Source: Rubrivivax sp.
Lineage (GTDB): Bacteria; Pseudomonadota; Gammaproteobacteria; Burkholderiales; Burkholderiaceae_C
Assembly (NCBI GenBank): GCA_030653385.1
Contig: JAURZM010000013.1
Span: 62,001-126,000, forward strand
Direction: 5' to 3'
Length of the DNA stretch: 64,000 bases
The notes under the pieces are model-generated. The model did not search any database and was not told the origin of the DNA. It was given only the letters and a program-made list of their open reading frames with translations. The position numbers were made by a program, and so were the translations under genes. Shown here piece after piece: positions 16,664 to 25,752 of this stretch. Each line of letters opens with the position of its first letter. The first letter of the stretch is position 1.

Positions 16664-17857
16664 ATGCCCCCACGCTCCCTTCGGTCGCTGCCCCCCGAGG
16701 GGGCTCATGCAGCGGCCCGGCAAAGCCGGTTCCGCGCATGGCCTTGGTTGGTGCGGCAAGTGCTTGCCCGCTGGCAGCAGTTGCTCGGCGGCTTCATGGC
16801 CGGCAGCGCGGCCACGCAGGCCGGCGGCGCCGCCTTGCCCCAGGACAAGGCCGAGACCATCTATCACGTCTACGACGGTGGCGGTGTCAAGGCCACCGGC
16901 CCGGCGCTGCTGGTGCGCAAGAGCCTGGCCGACCGGGTGTCGCTGTCGGCGCAGTACTACGTGGACGCGGTCAGCAACGCCAGCATCGACGTGGTCACCA
17001 CCGCCAGCCCCTTCAAGGAAACGCGCACCGCCTGGGACTTCGGCGCCGACACCGTGGTGCGCGACACCACGCTGTCGCTGGGCATCTCGCGCAGCACCGA
17101 ACCCGACTACATCGCCGAAGCCGTGAGCCTGGACGCAGCGCACGAAGTTTTTGGTGGCATGAGCACCGTCAGCCTGGGCTTCACACGTGCGCGCGACCTG
17201 GTGGGGCAAAAGGGCACCGTGGGCTGGATCGACACCGCTTCGCACTGGCAGTACCGCGCCGGCCTGACGCAGATCCTGTCGCCCACGTGGCTGATGAGCG
17301 CCAACTTCGAGGCCATCTCCGACAGCGGTTACCTGGGCAGCCCTTACCGCGCAGCGCGGGTCTTCGGTGCCGCGGTGCCCGAGCGCAACCCGCGCACCCG
17401 CACCGGTCGCGCCGTCAAGTTGCGCAGCATCAACGACACCGGCAAGCTGGTCTCGCGCAGTTCGCTGCGCGCCGAGTACCGCTACTACTGGGACACCTGG
17501 GACATCCAGGCCCACACCTACGAACTGGGCGGTTCCAAACACCTGGGCCAGAGTTTCCTGCTCGACGTGTCGCTGCGCGGGTACTCACAAGGCAAGGCGC
17601 TGTTCTACAGCGACAACGCGCAGTCCGAAACGCTGTACGTGTCGCGCAACCGCCAGCTAAGCACCTTCCGCAGCACCTCGGTGTCGGCCAAGCTCAGCTA
17701 CACCTGGCCGGGTCTGCCGGCGGGTTACGACGTGAAGCTGACCGGGGTCTACGAGCTCAAGCAGTTCCGCTTCTCGGACTTCACCGACCTGCGCAGCAAC
17801 ACACCCTATTCGTACAAGGCCAACGTCGTGCAGTTGTACGTCTCCGCCACGTTCTGA
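16664..17857 (+). CDS. DUF3570 family outer-membrane protein
   Basis: A 397-residue protein of the DUF3570 family, predicted to be an outer-membrane beta barrel: long runs of alternating polar and hydrophobic residues with periodic Tyr and Trp (for example LSLGISRSTEPDY, SLRAEYRYYWDTWDI) and a final VQLYVSATF. The family co-occurs with DUF4266, TlpA and ApbE. The ATG at 16664 is one base after the DUF4266 stop. The first 25 residues are encoded by repeat copy B, followed by a weak hydrophobic segment (LLGGFMAGSAATQAGGAA) that would be the export signal. The repeat has therefore probably changed or replaced the original N-terminus. Confidence 0.8.
   Translation: MPPRSLRSLPPEGAHAAARQSRFRAWPWLVRQVLARWQQLLGGFMAGSAATQAGGAALPQDKAETIYHVYDGGGVKATGPALLVRKSLADRVSLSAQYYVDAVSNASIDVVTTASPFKETRTAWDFGADTVVRDTTLSLGISRSTEPDYIAEAVSLDAAHEVFGGMSTVSLGFTRARDLVGQKGTVGWIDTASHWQYRAGLTQILSPTWLMSANFEAISDSGYLGSPYRAARVFGAAVPERNPRTRTGRAVKLRSINDTGKLVSRSSLRAEYRYYWDTWDIQAHTYELGGSKHLGQSFLLDVSLRGYSQGKALFYSDNAQSETLYVSRNRQLSTFRSTSVSAKLSYTWPGLPAGYDVKLTGVYELKQFRFSDFTDLRSNTPYSYKANVVQLYVSATF
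16666..16737 (+). repeat. Interspersed C/G-rich repeat, copy B (5' end of the DUF3570 gene)
   Basis: Contains CCCTTCGGTCGCTG, CCCCCCGAGGGGG and AGCGGCCCGGCAAAGCCGG, then TTCCGCG. It is the same element as copy A, 290 bases upstream in the same orientation, and as copy C at 36.5 kb. It lies at the junction of the DUF4266 and DUF3570 genes and reads through as coding sequence. Confidence 0.78.
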
Positions 17858-17874
17858 CCACCCGAGTCCGTGCC

Positions 17875-18486
17875 ATGAACCACATCACTTTCCAGAACTT
17901 GCTGCGTGGCCTGCTCGCGATCAGCGTGTTTGCCCTGGCGGCAGCCGCCGGCGCGCAGACGGCTGAGCCTTCAGCAGCAGCATCTGCGCCCGCTGCCGCG
18001 CCTGTTGCTCCAGCGGCCGCCGCCAGCGCCCCGGCCGCGCCACAAGGTTCGCTCGACAGCCGCGTGCAGGACCTCAAGGCCGAGGTCATCCGCCTCAACC
18101 GCGACCTGCTGGTGCTGGAAGAAGAACTGCTGTTCCCCGCCGGCACGCAGGTGGCGGTGTTCGTGAGCATGGACGTGGGCAGGATGTTCGAGCTGGAGTC
18201 GGTGCAGATCAAGCTCGACGACAAGGTCATCAGCCAGCACCTGTACACGCCGCAGGAAGTGCAGGCGCTGCACCGAGGCGGTGTGCAGCGGGTCTTTCTG
18301 GGCAATCTGCGCGCCGGCACCCACGCCATCGACGCCTTTTTCACCGGCCGCGGCCCGCACGAGCGCGACTACAAACGTGGCACGACGCTGAAGTTCGACA
18401 AGGGCACCGAGCCGCGCTACATCGAATTGCGCATCAAGGATTCGACGGCCAAGCTGCAGCCCGAGTTTGAGGTGAAGGTCTGGTGA
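17875..18486 (+). CDS. Exported coiled-coil protein of unknown function
   Basis: A 203-residue protein with a signal peptide ending AGAQT, a 35-residue Ala/Pro-rich linker, a short coiled coil (DSRVQDLKAEVIRLNRDLLVLEEEL) and a C-terminal domain of about 120 residues with strand-rich sequence (VAVFVSMDVG, FELESVQIKLD, GVQRVFLGNLRAGTHAIDAF). The C-terminal part looks like an immunoglobulin-type or PEGA-like beta sandwich, but no family is recognised with confidence. Its stop overlaps the start of the following TPR gene (TGATG), so it belongs to the same transcription unit. Confidence 0.7.
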   Translation: MNHITFQNLLRGLLAISVFALAAAAGAQTAEPSAAASAPAAAPVAPAAAASAPAAPQGSLDSRVQDLKAEVIRLNRDLLVLEEELLFPAGTQVAVFVSMDVGRMFELESVQIKLDDKVISQHLYTPQEVQALHRGGVQRVFLGNLRAGTHAIDAFFTGRGPHERDYKRGTTLKFDKGTEPRYIELRIKDSTAKLQPEFEVKVW

Positions 18487-20411
18487 TGGTTCTTCGTGCG
18501 ATCGCCGTCGCGCTGCTGGCCTCTGGTGGCCTGGGTGGCATTGGCGCCCGGACTGCGGTGGCCGCCGAGCCCGGTGCGAAGCCGGTGATCGTCAGCGCGC
18601 CGCATTACGGCGACACACTCTTCAACTTCTACCAAGACCGTTTTTTCGGCGCCATCACCGGCCTGATGGTGTCGCAACACTTCGGCCGTGTCGCGCCGCA
18701 TGCCGACGAAGCCGAGGTGCTGCGTGGTGGCATGTTGTTGTCCTACGGCCTGCACGAACAGGCCAGCGAGGTGTTTGCACGCCTGATCGACCGCAATGCA
18801 CCCGCCTCGGTGCGCGACCGTGCGTGGTTCTTTCTGGCGCGCATCCGCCACCAGCGGGGTCTGCTGGATGAGTCGCAGCAGGCGCTGGACACCATCAGCG
18901 CGCCCTTGCAAGGCGCGCTGGAAGAAGACCACCAACTGCTGCGTGCGCAGCTCTTGATGGCGCGGCAGGATTACGCCGGCGCTGCCGCGGTGCTGGACGC
19001 GATCAAGGGCAGTCCGACAGCGGGTCTTTATGCCCGTTTCAACCTGGGCGTGGCGCTCATCAAGACCGGCGGGCCCAATGAAGTCGAGCGCGGCGTCAAG
19101 CTGCTGGACGAGGTGGGCCAGGCCCCTGGCCCGAACGAAGAGATACGCAGCCTGCGTGACCGCGCCAACGTGGCGCTGGGGTTCGCCGCGCTGCAAGGCC
19201 AAAAGCCCCGCGAAGCGCGCAGCGCGCTGCAACGTGTGCGGCTGAACGGCGCCCAGGCCAACAAGGCCTTGCTGGGTTACGGCTGGGCGGCTTCCGAGCT
19301 GGCCGACCCCAAGCTGGCGCTGGTGCCCTGGCTGGAACTTTCCACCCGCAACATCACCGACGCGGCGGTGCTCGAAGCGCACATCGCGGTGCCCTACGCG
19401 ATGGCCGAGATCGGCTCCTACAGCGGTGCACTCGACCGCTACCAGGCGGCGGTCGATGTGTTCCAGCGTGAAAAGCAGGGGCTCGACGAATCGATTGCCG
19501 CCATCCGCGCCGGCAAGCTGGTCAAGGGCCTGCTGTCGCAGAACCCGGTCGAAGCCGATGTCGGTCTGGACGCCTTTGCGCGCATGGACCAGTTGCCCGA
19601 GATGCCGCATACCGCCCACCTGGTGCCGCTGCTGGCCGACAACCCTTTCCAGGAGACCTTCAAGCACCTGCGCGACCTGCAGTTCCTGCACGGCAATCTG
19701 TTGCAGTGGCAGGGCAATCTGGGCACCTTCACCGACATGCTGGACACACGCAAGGTCGCCTTTGCCACGCGCCTGCCGCAGGTGCGGGCGCAGGCCGGGG
19801 CGGTGGACATGGCCGCGTTGCAGACCCGCCGCGATGGCTTGGCGGCCGACCTGAAACAGGCAGAAGAAGCCACCGACGCGGTGGTCTTCGCCAACCCGAA
19901 AGAGCGTGAACTGCTCGGCCGCATCGAAGGTGCGCGGGCCACTTTGGCACGTGTTCAAGGCACACCCGAAGCCGCCGAGCTGGCCGATGTGGCCGAGCGG
20001 CTGCGCCGCGCCCAGGGCGCCTTGACCTGGCAACTGCAGCAGCAGTTCAGCGAACGCAGCTGGGCGGCACGCAAGGCGCTGCGCGACACCGACCAGGGCC
20101 TGGTGGCCGCACGCGCGCGCGACGCTGCGCTGCTGAAGGCACAAACCGAAGAACCGGCCCGCCACGAGCGGTTTGCCACCCGCATTGCCGAGCTCTCGAC
20201 GCGCCTGCAAGGCCTGCAGCCCCGTGTGGCTGCGCTGGACCAGGAAACACAGGTGGCACTGCAGGACATCGCGGTGGCCGAGCTCGAAAACCAGAAACAG
20301 CGCCTGGACCTGTACGCCGCGCAGGCCCGCCTGGCCATTGCGCAGATCCTGGACCGTGCACAGCTGGCGCAGCGTTCCGATGTCGGCGCCGCCTCAGGGG
20401 CCAAACCATGA
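18486..20411 (+). CDS. Periplasmic TPR/coiled-coil protein
   Basis: A 641-residue exported protein. The signal peptide ends near AVAAE. Residues 40-330 are TPR-like helical pairs (for example GLMVSQHFGRV, LFFYG-type pairs around ASEVFARLIDR and AGAAAVLDAIKG). Residues 440-640 are predicted coiled coil with long Glu/Lys/Arg/Ala heptads. A GTG at 18483 could add one residue. The layout resembles envelope scaffold proteins of gliding or Tol-type machines (AglT-like in position only). It overlaps the next TPR gene by four bases. Confidence 0.75.
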   Translation: MVLRAIAVALLASGGLGGIGARTAVAAEPGAKPVIVSAPHYGDTLFNFYQDRFFGAITGLMVSQHFGRVAPHADEAEVLRGGMLLSYGLHEQASEVFARLIDRNAPASVRDRAWFFLARIRHQRGLLDESQQALDTISAPLQGALEEDHQLLRAQLLMARQDYAGAAAVLDAIKGSPTAGLYARFNLGVALIKTGGPNEVERGVKLLDEVGQAPGPNEEIRSLRDRANVALGFAALQGQKPREARSALQRVRLNGAQANKALLGYGWAASELADPKLALVPWLELSTRNITDAAVLEAHIAVPYAMAEIGSYSGALDRYQAAVDVFQREKQGLDESIAAIRAGKLVKGLLSQNPVEADVGLDAFARMDQLPEMPHTAHLVPLLADNPFQETFKHLRDLQFLHGNLLQWQGNLGTFTDMLDTRKVAFATRLPQVRAQAGAVDMAALQTRRDGLAADLKQAEEATDAVVFANPKERELLGRIEGARATLARVQGTPEAAELADVAERLRRAQGALTWQLQQQFSERSWAARKALRDTDQGLVAARARDAALLKAQTEEPARHERFATRIAELSTRLQGLQPRVAALDQETQVALQDIAVAELENQKQRLDLYAAQARLAIAQILDRAQLAQRSDVGAASGAKP

Positions 20412-23400
20412 TGGCGCGGCGCACCCACGCCATCGCCAGCGCGGCCGCGCTGGTGTGCCTGCTCGGCGCCTGTTCCAGCAACAAGCGCCTGCCTGGCGAC
20501 AACGAACCCACGTTGGCCAGCTTGCGGGACCGCACCGTCTCGGTGGTGGCCGACAAGCCCGAAAACGCCTTGAAGGTGGCCGAAGAGCAGACCATCGCAG
20601 CCTACCTCCAGTTCCTGGAGGCCGCGCCAAACGCACCCCAGCGCCCCGAGGCCATGCGCCGCCTGGGCGACCTGGAGATGGACAACGCCGACCGGCGTGC
20701 CGCCGAATCCACCTCGGCCGCCGGCGACGTGCCCGACTACAAGGCCGCGATCACGCGCTACCAGGAATTCCTGAAGGCCTACCCGCGGGACCCGCGCAAC
20801 GACCGTGTGCTGTACCAATTGGCGCGCGCGCAGGAACAGGTTGGTCAGCTCGAAGAGTCGCTGAAGACGCTGACCCAACTGGTGGGCCAGCACCCCGGCA
20901 CGCAGCATGCCGACGAAGCGCACTTCCGCCGCGGTGAACTGCTGTTTGCCACACGTGACTACAAACAGTCCGAACGGGCCTACGCCACCGTGCTGCAGGC
21001 CGGCAACAAAACTCCGTTCACCGAACGTGCGTTGTACATGCAGGGCTGGAGCCTTTTCAAGCAGGGCCGGCTGGACGACGCGCTGAAGCCCTTCTTCGGC
21101 GTGCTCGACTTCAAGCTCGGTGACCTGAACGCGGCGGTGCGCGACGAAGCGAAGCTCGAAGACCTGCAGGCACTCACCCGTGCCGACCGCGAACTGGTGG
21201 AAGACACCTTCCGTGTGCTGAGCATCAGCTTGAGTGCCTTGCAAGGTGCCGAGTCGGTGCCGCGCCTGATCGACAGCGCGGTGCGCGAGGGCTACCAGTT
21301 CCGCGTCTACCAGCAGCTGGCCGAGCTCTACATCCGGCAAGACCGCATCAAGGACGCCGCCGACACATTGGCCGCCTTCGTGCGCCGCCAGCCGCTGCAC
21401 GCGCAGGCGCCGCTGCTGCAGGCGCGGGTGATCGAGATCTACGCCGGTTCCGGTTTCGACACGCTGGCGCTCGAGGCGAAGAAGGACCATGTCGTGCGCT
21501 ACGGCGCCAACAGCGAATTCCGGCGTGCCAACCCCAGTGGCTGGGCACGGGCGCAGCCGCTGGTGAAAAACAACCTGACCGACCTGGCCCGCCACCACCA
21601 CGCGCTGGCGCAGAAGAACAAGCTGCCTGCCGACGTGCAGGAAGCGGTGCGCTGGTACCAGGCACTCCTGAGCGAATTCCCGGGTGATGCGGGCGAAGCG
21701 CAGAACCGCTTCCTGATGGCCGAGCTCTTGTACGAAGACCGGCGTTATGCCGTGGCCGCGCGGGAATTCGAGCGTGTGGCCTATGCGACTGGTGCGATCG
21801 CACCGTTTGCCCGTGCGGCCGATGCCGGTTATTCGGCCTTGCTGAGTTACGCCGCACTCGAAAAAGAGGCCAGCGACAAGCTGCCCTTGCAGCGCCAGGG
21901 GGTGGACAGTGCGCTGCGTTTTGCCACGTCGTTTGCCAGCGACCCACGTGCCGGTGCGGTGCTGACCAACGCGTCGGAAAAACTGCTGCTGCTGGGCGAC
22001 GGCGAACAAGCCGTTGCCGTGGCCCGGCAGTCCCTGGCGCTGACACCGCCACCCGCGCCCGAGCTGCGCCGCGTGGCCTGGACCGTGGTCGCCCACCACA
22101 GCTTCGACCGCGTCGACTTTCTGCAGGCCGAAGCTGCCTATGGCGAGGTGTTGGCACTCACGCCAGCCGGCGCCGCGGGCCGCGACGAACTGGTCGAACG
22201 CCAGGCCGCCGCCATCTACAAACAAGGTGAACTGGCCCGCACCGCAGGCAACAGCCGCGATGCCGTGGGCCACTTCGCGCGCATCGCTGCGCTGGGTGCC
22301 CTGCCAGCCGGTTCGGCGGTGCGTGCCAGCGCGATGGTCGACGCCGCCGCGTCGCTGATCGTGTTGAAGGACTGGGACAACGCCGCGCGCTCGCTGGAAG
22401 ATTTCCGCCGCCAGTACCCGACCCATCCGCTGCAAGCCGACGTGGCACCCAAGCTGGCGCTGGCCTACATGGAACTGGGCCGCCACACGCAGGCTGCCGC
22501 CGAATTCGAACGCGTGGCCACCACCAGCAGCGACCCCGCCATCGCACGCGGCGCGTCGTGGCAAGCCGCCGAGCTGCACCACAAGGCGGCAGAAGGTGCA
22601 CGGCCCAAGTCACTGGCGCTGGCCACGGCCATCAAGGCCTGGGAACGGTATCTGCAGGCCCACCCCCAGCCGCTGGAACCCGCGGTGGAAACACGCTGGA
22701 AGCTGGCCGAGCTGACGCGCCAGGACGGCCAGCTGCCGCGCAGCCTGGCTTGGGTGCGCGCAGTGCAGGCAGCCGACCGCGACGCAGGCGACGCTCGCAC
22801 ACCACGCACGCGCCTGCTGGGTGGCCAGGCCACGCTGCAACTGGCCGAGCCGGAGCTGGCCGCCTACCAGCAGGTGCGCCTGGTCGAGCCGCTGCAAAGG
22901 CAGCTGAAGCTGAAGAAGTTGCGCATGGACGAAGTGCTGAAGGCCTACGCCCAGGCCGCCGACGTGGGCGTGGCCGAGGTCACCACCGCCGCCACCTTCC
23001 ACACCGCTGCGCTGTACCAGGACTTCGGCAAGTCGCTGATCGCTTCGCAGCGGCCTAAGCGCCTGAGCAAGATGGAACTCGAGCAGTACAACGTGCTGCT
23101 CGAAGAGCAGGCCTTTCCTTTCGAAGAGAAGGCCATCGAACTGCACGAGACCAACGCCCGGCGCACCACACAGGGCCTGTACGACCCGTGGGTGAAAAAC
23201 AGCCTGGCCGAACTGGCCAAGCTCAAGCCGGTGCGTTACGGCAAGGCCGAGCGGGGCGACAACAGCCTGGCCGCCGACGTGGGCGCGCTGCAGGCTGCGC
23301 TGAAGCAGAACCCCGGCTCGGCGTCGCTGCTCAACCAGCTGGGCATCGCGCAGCGCCAGCAAGGCCATTTCGACGAAGCGCGGCAGGCCTACGAAGCCGC

Positions 23401-23665
23401 CATCACGGCCAACCCCGTCGCGCCGCTGCCGCACCTGAACCTGGCCATCCTGTACGACTTGTACCTGGGCGATGTTGCCAAGGCGCAAGCGCTGTATCAA
23501 CGTTGTGTGGAACTGTCACCAGCCGATGCCACGCAGCTGAATCGCTGGCTGGCCGAGCTCAAGGCGCGCAAGCCGGCGCCGAATAGCCCGACATCCACCG
23601 CCACAGCAGCGGCCGCACCAACCCAGGACACCACCTCGGTGGCCAGCCGCAAGGACAAACCATGA
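20408..23665 (+). CDS. Large TPR lipoprotein (1085 residues)
   Basis: A lipoprotein (lipobox LLGAC, Cys22) made almost wholly of TPR or TPR-like repeats, from about residue 55 to the end; the last clear TPR is NQLGIAQRQQGHFDEARQAY followed by ITANPVAPLPHLNLAILYD. It ends in a low-complexity Ala/Thr tail. Overall layout is like the large TPR lipoproteins found with ExbB/TolQ genes in gliding and secretion machines of other proteobacteria. It probably sits on the inner face of the outer membrane or on the inner membrane and scaffolds the envelope complex. ATGA overlaps at both ends tie it to its neighbours. Confidence 0.82.
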   Translation: MMARRTHAIASAAALVCLLGACSSNKRLPGDNEPTLASLRDRTVSVVADKPENALKVAEEQTIAAYLQFLEAAPNAPQRPEAMRRLGDLEMDNADRRAAESTSAAGDVPDYKAAITRYQEFLKAYPRDPRNDRVLYQLARAQEQVGQLEESLKTLTQLVGQHPGTQHADEAHFRRGELLFATRDYKQSERAYATVLQAGNKTPFTERALYMQGWSLFKQGRLDDALKPFFGVLDFKLGDLNAAVRDEAKLEDLQALTRADRELVEDTFRVLSISLSALQGAESVPRLIDSAVREGYQFRVYQQLAELYIRQDRIKDAADTLAAFVRRQPLHAQAPLLQARVIEIYAGSGFDTLALEAKKDHVVRYGANSEFRRANPSGWARAQPLVKNNLTDLARHHHALAQKNKLPADVQEAVRWYQALLSEFPGDAGEAQNRFLMAELLYEDRRYAVAAREFERVAYATGAIAPFARAADAGYSALLSYAALEKEASDKLPLQRQGVDSALRFATSFASDPRAGAVLTNASEKLLLLGDGEQAVAVARQSLALTPPPAPELRRVAWTVVAHHSFDRVDFLQAEAAYGEVLALTPAGAAGRDELVERQAAAIYKQGELARTAGNSRDAVGHFARIAALGALPAGSAVRASAMVDAAASLIVLKDWDNAARSLEDFRRQYPTHPLQADVAPKLALAYMELGRHTQAAAEFERVATTSSDPAIARGASWQAAELHHKAAEGARPKSLALATAIKAWERYLQAHPQPLEPAVETRWKLAELTRQDGQLPRSLAWVRAVQAADRDAGDARTPRTRLLGGQATLQLAEPELAAYQQVRLVEPLQRQLKLKKLRMDEVLKAYAQAADVGVAEVTTAATFHTAALYQDFGKSLIASQRPKRLSKMELEQYNVLLEEQAFPFEEKAIELHETNARRTTQGLYDPWVKNSLAELAKLKPVRYGKAERGDNSLAADVGALQAALKQNPGSASLLNQLGIAQRQQGHFDEARQAYEAAITANPVAPLPHLNLAILYDLYLGDVAKAQALYQRCVELSPADATQLNRWLAELKARKPAPNSPTSTATAAAAPTQDTTSVASRKDKP

Positions 23666-24006
23666 AGCGACTTTCCCTGCTCGCCTTGGCACTGGCGGCA
23701 GCGGCCCCGACAGCCCTGCTGGCGCAAGACCGTGCCGACATCGACCGCACGCAGATCATCGGCAACCGCGAACTGCCCAAGGTGCTGTACATCGTGCCGT
23801 GGAAAAAGCCGCTGCCCGGCCAGCTGTCGGGCCGCCCGGTGCAGAGCGTGCTGGACGAAGCACTGGCGCCGGTGGACCGCACCGTGTTCCGCCGCCAGGT
23901 GGTCTACACCAGCCAGGTGCAGGCGCGTGAAACTGCCGCTGCCGCGACGCCTGCCCCGGCACCCTCGCCAGTGGCCGTGCCCGCACCGAACACCCCACCC
24001 CGCTGA
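23662..24006 (+). CDS. Small exported protein of the Tol-like cluster
   Basis: A 114-residue protein with a signal peptide (ending ALLAQ), a compact middle part (DRTQIIGNRELPKVLYIVPW, then DEALAPVDRTVFRRQVVYT) and a Pro/Ala-rich C-terminal tail. No known family. The IIGNRELPK and YIVPWKK stretches look conserved-protein-like and not low-complexity. Its ATG overlaps the stop of the large TPR lipoprotein, and tolQ starts 55 bases later, so it is very likely a dedicated component of this machine. Confidence 0.7.
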   Translation: MKRLSLLALALAAAAPTALLAQDRADIDRTQIIGNRELPKVLYIVPWKKPLPGQLSGRPVQSVLDEALAPVDRTVFRRQVVYTSQVQARETAAAATPAPAPSPVAVPAPNTPPR

Positions 24007-24061
24007 ATCCGTTTTCGGCCGCCCCTTCATTCGCCTTCAGATCGCCCCGGAGCACCCGCCC

Positions 24062-24730
24062 ATGAGCAACTTCAACACCGTCGTCAAGTTCTTCGTCGAC
24101 TGCGGCCCCTTCCTTTACCCCAGCCTGGCGATGATGGCCATCGGCCTGGCCATCGCCATCGAGCGTTTCCTGTTCCTGAACCGGGCGCGCAGCGAAAACC
24201 GCAAGCTCTGGGACCAGGTGCTGCCGATGCTGCAAAGTGGCAAGTGGAAGGAAGTGCACCACGTCACCAGCAGTTCCGAATCGGCCATCGGCAAGATCGT
24301 CAGCAACGGCCTGACGCGCATGCAGAGTGCACGCCGCCGCGAAGACATCGACAACGCGATGGAAGAAGGCATGATGGAAATCGTGCCGCGGCTGGAGAAG
24401 CGCACGCACTACATCGCCACCTTCGCCAACACCATCACCCTGGTGGGCCTGCTGGGCACCATCATCGGCCTCATCAAGGGCTTCACGGCGGTGGCTTCGG
24501 TGAACCCGGCCGAGAAGGCCGAGATGCTGAGCGCCAGCATCTCTGTGGCCATGAACAACACCGCCTTTGCGCTGATGGTGGCCATTCCCTTCTTGCTCAT
24601 CCACGCTTTCCTGCAGGCGCGTGCCAGCGAGATCGTCGACAGCCTGGAAGCCGCCAAGATCACCTTCCTGAACCTGGTGCAGCGCCTGGCCGGTGAGCAG
24701 CTGTCCACCAAGGAACAGCGCGTCTCATGA
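24062..24730 (+). CDS. MotA/TolQ/ExbB proton channel family protein
   Basis: A 222-residue inner-membrane protein with three transmembrane helices: residues 18-37, 125-150 and about 168-190. The channel motifs are conserved: ATFANTITLVGLLGTIIG in the second helix and NNTAFALMVAIPFLL in the third, including the Thr residues that line the proton path in ExbB and TolQ. Together with the two TolR-like proteins and the AgmX-like protein it should form a motor that uses the proton gradient to do work at the outer membrane. CGGAG lies nine bases before the ATG at 24062. Confidence 0.92.
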   Translation: MSNFNTVVKFFVDCGPFLYPSLAMMAIGLAIAIERFLFLNRARSENRKLWDQVLPMLQSGKWKEVHHVTSSSESAIGKIVSNGLTRMQSARRREDIDNAMEEGMMEIVPRLEKRTHYIATFANTITLVGLLGTIIGLIKGFTAVASVNPAEKAEMLSASISVAMNNTAFALMVAIPFLLIHAFLQARASEIVDSLEAAKITFLNLVQRLAGEQLSTKEQRVS

Positions 24731-25257
24731 AGCGCCGTCGCCTTCGCAAAGAGGCGCCCCATCTCGAGATCACCGCGTTCATCAACCTGATCGTGGTGCT
24801 GGTGCCCTTTCTGCTGGCCACCACGGTGTTCTCGCGCCTGGCGGTGATGGACCTCAACCTGCCGGCCCAGCAGTCGGCCGTCGAGCAGCTGAAGGGCCCC
24901 GAGCTGCAGCTGGAAGTGGTCATCCGCCAGGACGCCATCGAGGTCGGTGACCGCATCGGCGGCCTCATCCAGCGCATCGAAAGAACGGGCGCCACACACG
25001 ACTTCAAGAGCCTGGGTACGCTGATGGTGCTGGTCAAGGGCAAGTTCCCCGACAAGACCGAATCCAGCGTGCTGGCCGAACCCGACACGTCCTACGACGA
25101 CCTGGTGCAGGTGATGGACACCGTGAGCAGCAGCGTCACCGCCAACGGCGCGCAGCTGCAGCGCGCGGAGCTGTTTCCCAACATCAGCATCGGCGACGCA
25201 CCGGTGCGCAAGCAGGCGGGTGCCACGCCCAAGGCTGGCGTGAAGGGGACCAGCTGA
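24727..25257 (+). CDS. ExbD/TolR family protein, variant lacking the membrane Asp
   Basis: A 176-residue single-pass protein with a basic N-terminus, one transmembrane helix (residues 14-35) and a periplasmic TolR-like domain. The helix reads ITAFINLIVVLVPFLL: where ExbD/TolR proteins carry the proton-relay Asp, this one has Asn20. The next gene, its paralogue, keeps the Asp. The start overlaps the TolQ stop (ATGA). The periplasmic part has ELQLEVVIRQDAIEVGDR and TLMVLVKGKFP, strands like those of ExbD. It may be the non-protonated partner in a mixed pair. Confidence 0.85.
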   Translation: MKRRRLRKEAPHLEITAFINLIVVLVPFLLATTVFSRLAVMDLNLPAQQSAVEQLKGPELQLEVVIRQDAIEVGDRIGGLIQRIERTGATHDFKSLGTLMVLVKGKFPDKTESSVLAEPDTSYDDLVQVMDTVSSSVTANGAQLQRAELFPNISIGDAPVRKQAGATPKAGVKGTS

Positions 25258-25751
25258 TGGCCGCGATGACGCCCCTGGAAAAACGCGCCGAACGCAAGGC
25301 GCGCAACAAGAGCGCACTGGACATGAACCTGGTGGCGCTGATCGACGTCTTCACGATCCTGATCTTTTTCCTGCTCTCCAGCGCCAGCGGCGTGGACATC
25401 CTGGTCAGCCCGAAGGCCGTCGACCTGCCGCTGGCGATGGCCGAAAAAACGCCCAAGGAAACCGTGCTGCTGGTGGTGGCCGGTGACGACATCATCGTCG
25501 ACGGCCGCCGCATCGCGTCGGTGGCGCAGGTGATGGCGGCACCCGAAGCCACCATCCCGGCGCTGAAGGCCGAACTCGATCTGCTGGGCACCCGCACTGC
25601 GGTGCGGGCAGAGAACAAGGCCGAGCAGCAGGCCGTGACCATCATGGCCGACAAGCAGATGCCCTACAGCCTGCTGCGCAAGGTCATGAGCACCTGCGCG
25701 CAGTCCAACTTCGCCGATGTCTCCTTTGCCGTGCGCAGGCGGGACACCTGA
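25257..25751 (+). CDS. ExbD/TolR family protein with the conserved Asp
   Basis: A 164-residue single-pass protein. The transmembrane helix NLVALIDVFTILIFFLL carries Asp30, the residue that takes up protons from the TolQ/ExbB channel. The periplasmic domain (VLLVVAGDDIIVDGRRIASV and AVTIMADKQMPYSLLRKVM) is a standard ExbD fold. Its ATG shares one base with the previous stop. It is the functional proton relay of the motor and pairs with the Asn variant upstream. Confidence 0.92.
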   Translation: MAAMTPLEKRAERKARNKSALDMNLVALIDVFTILIFFLLSSASGVDILVSPKAVDLPLAMAEKTPKETVLLVVAGDDIIVDGRRIASVAQVMAAPEATIPALKAELDLLGTRTAVRAENKAEQQAVTIMADKQMPYSLLRKVMSTCAQSNFADVSFAVRRRDT

Positions 25752-25752
25752 G

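Noticed and set aside
19955..22582. 875-codon open frame on the - strand
   Set aside because: Antisense of the two TPR genes, which are in one coupled + strand operon with clear lipoprotein and TPR features.
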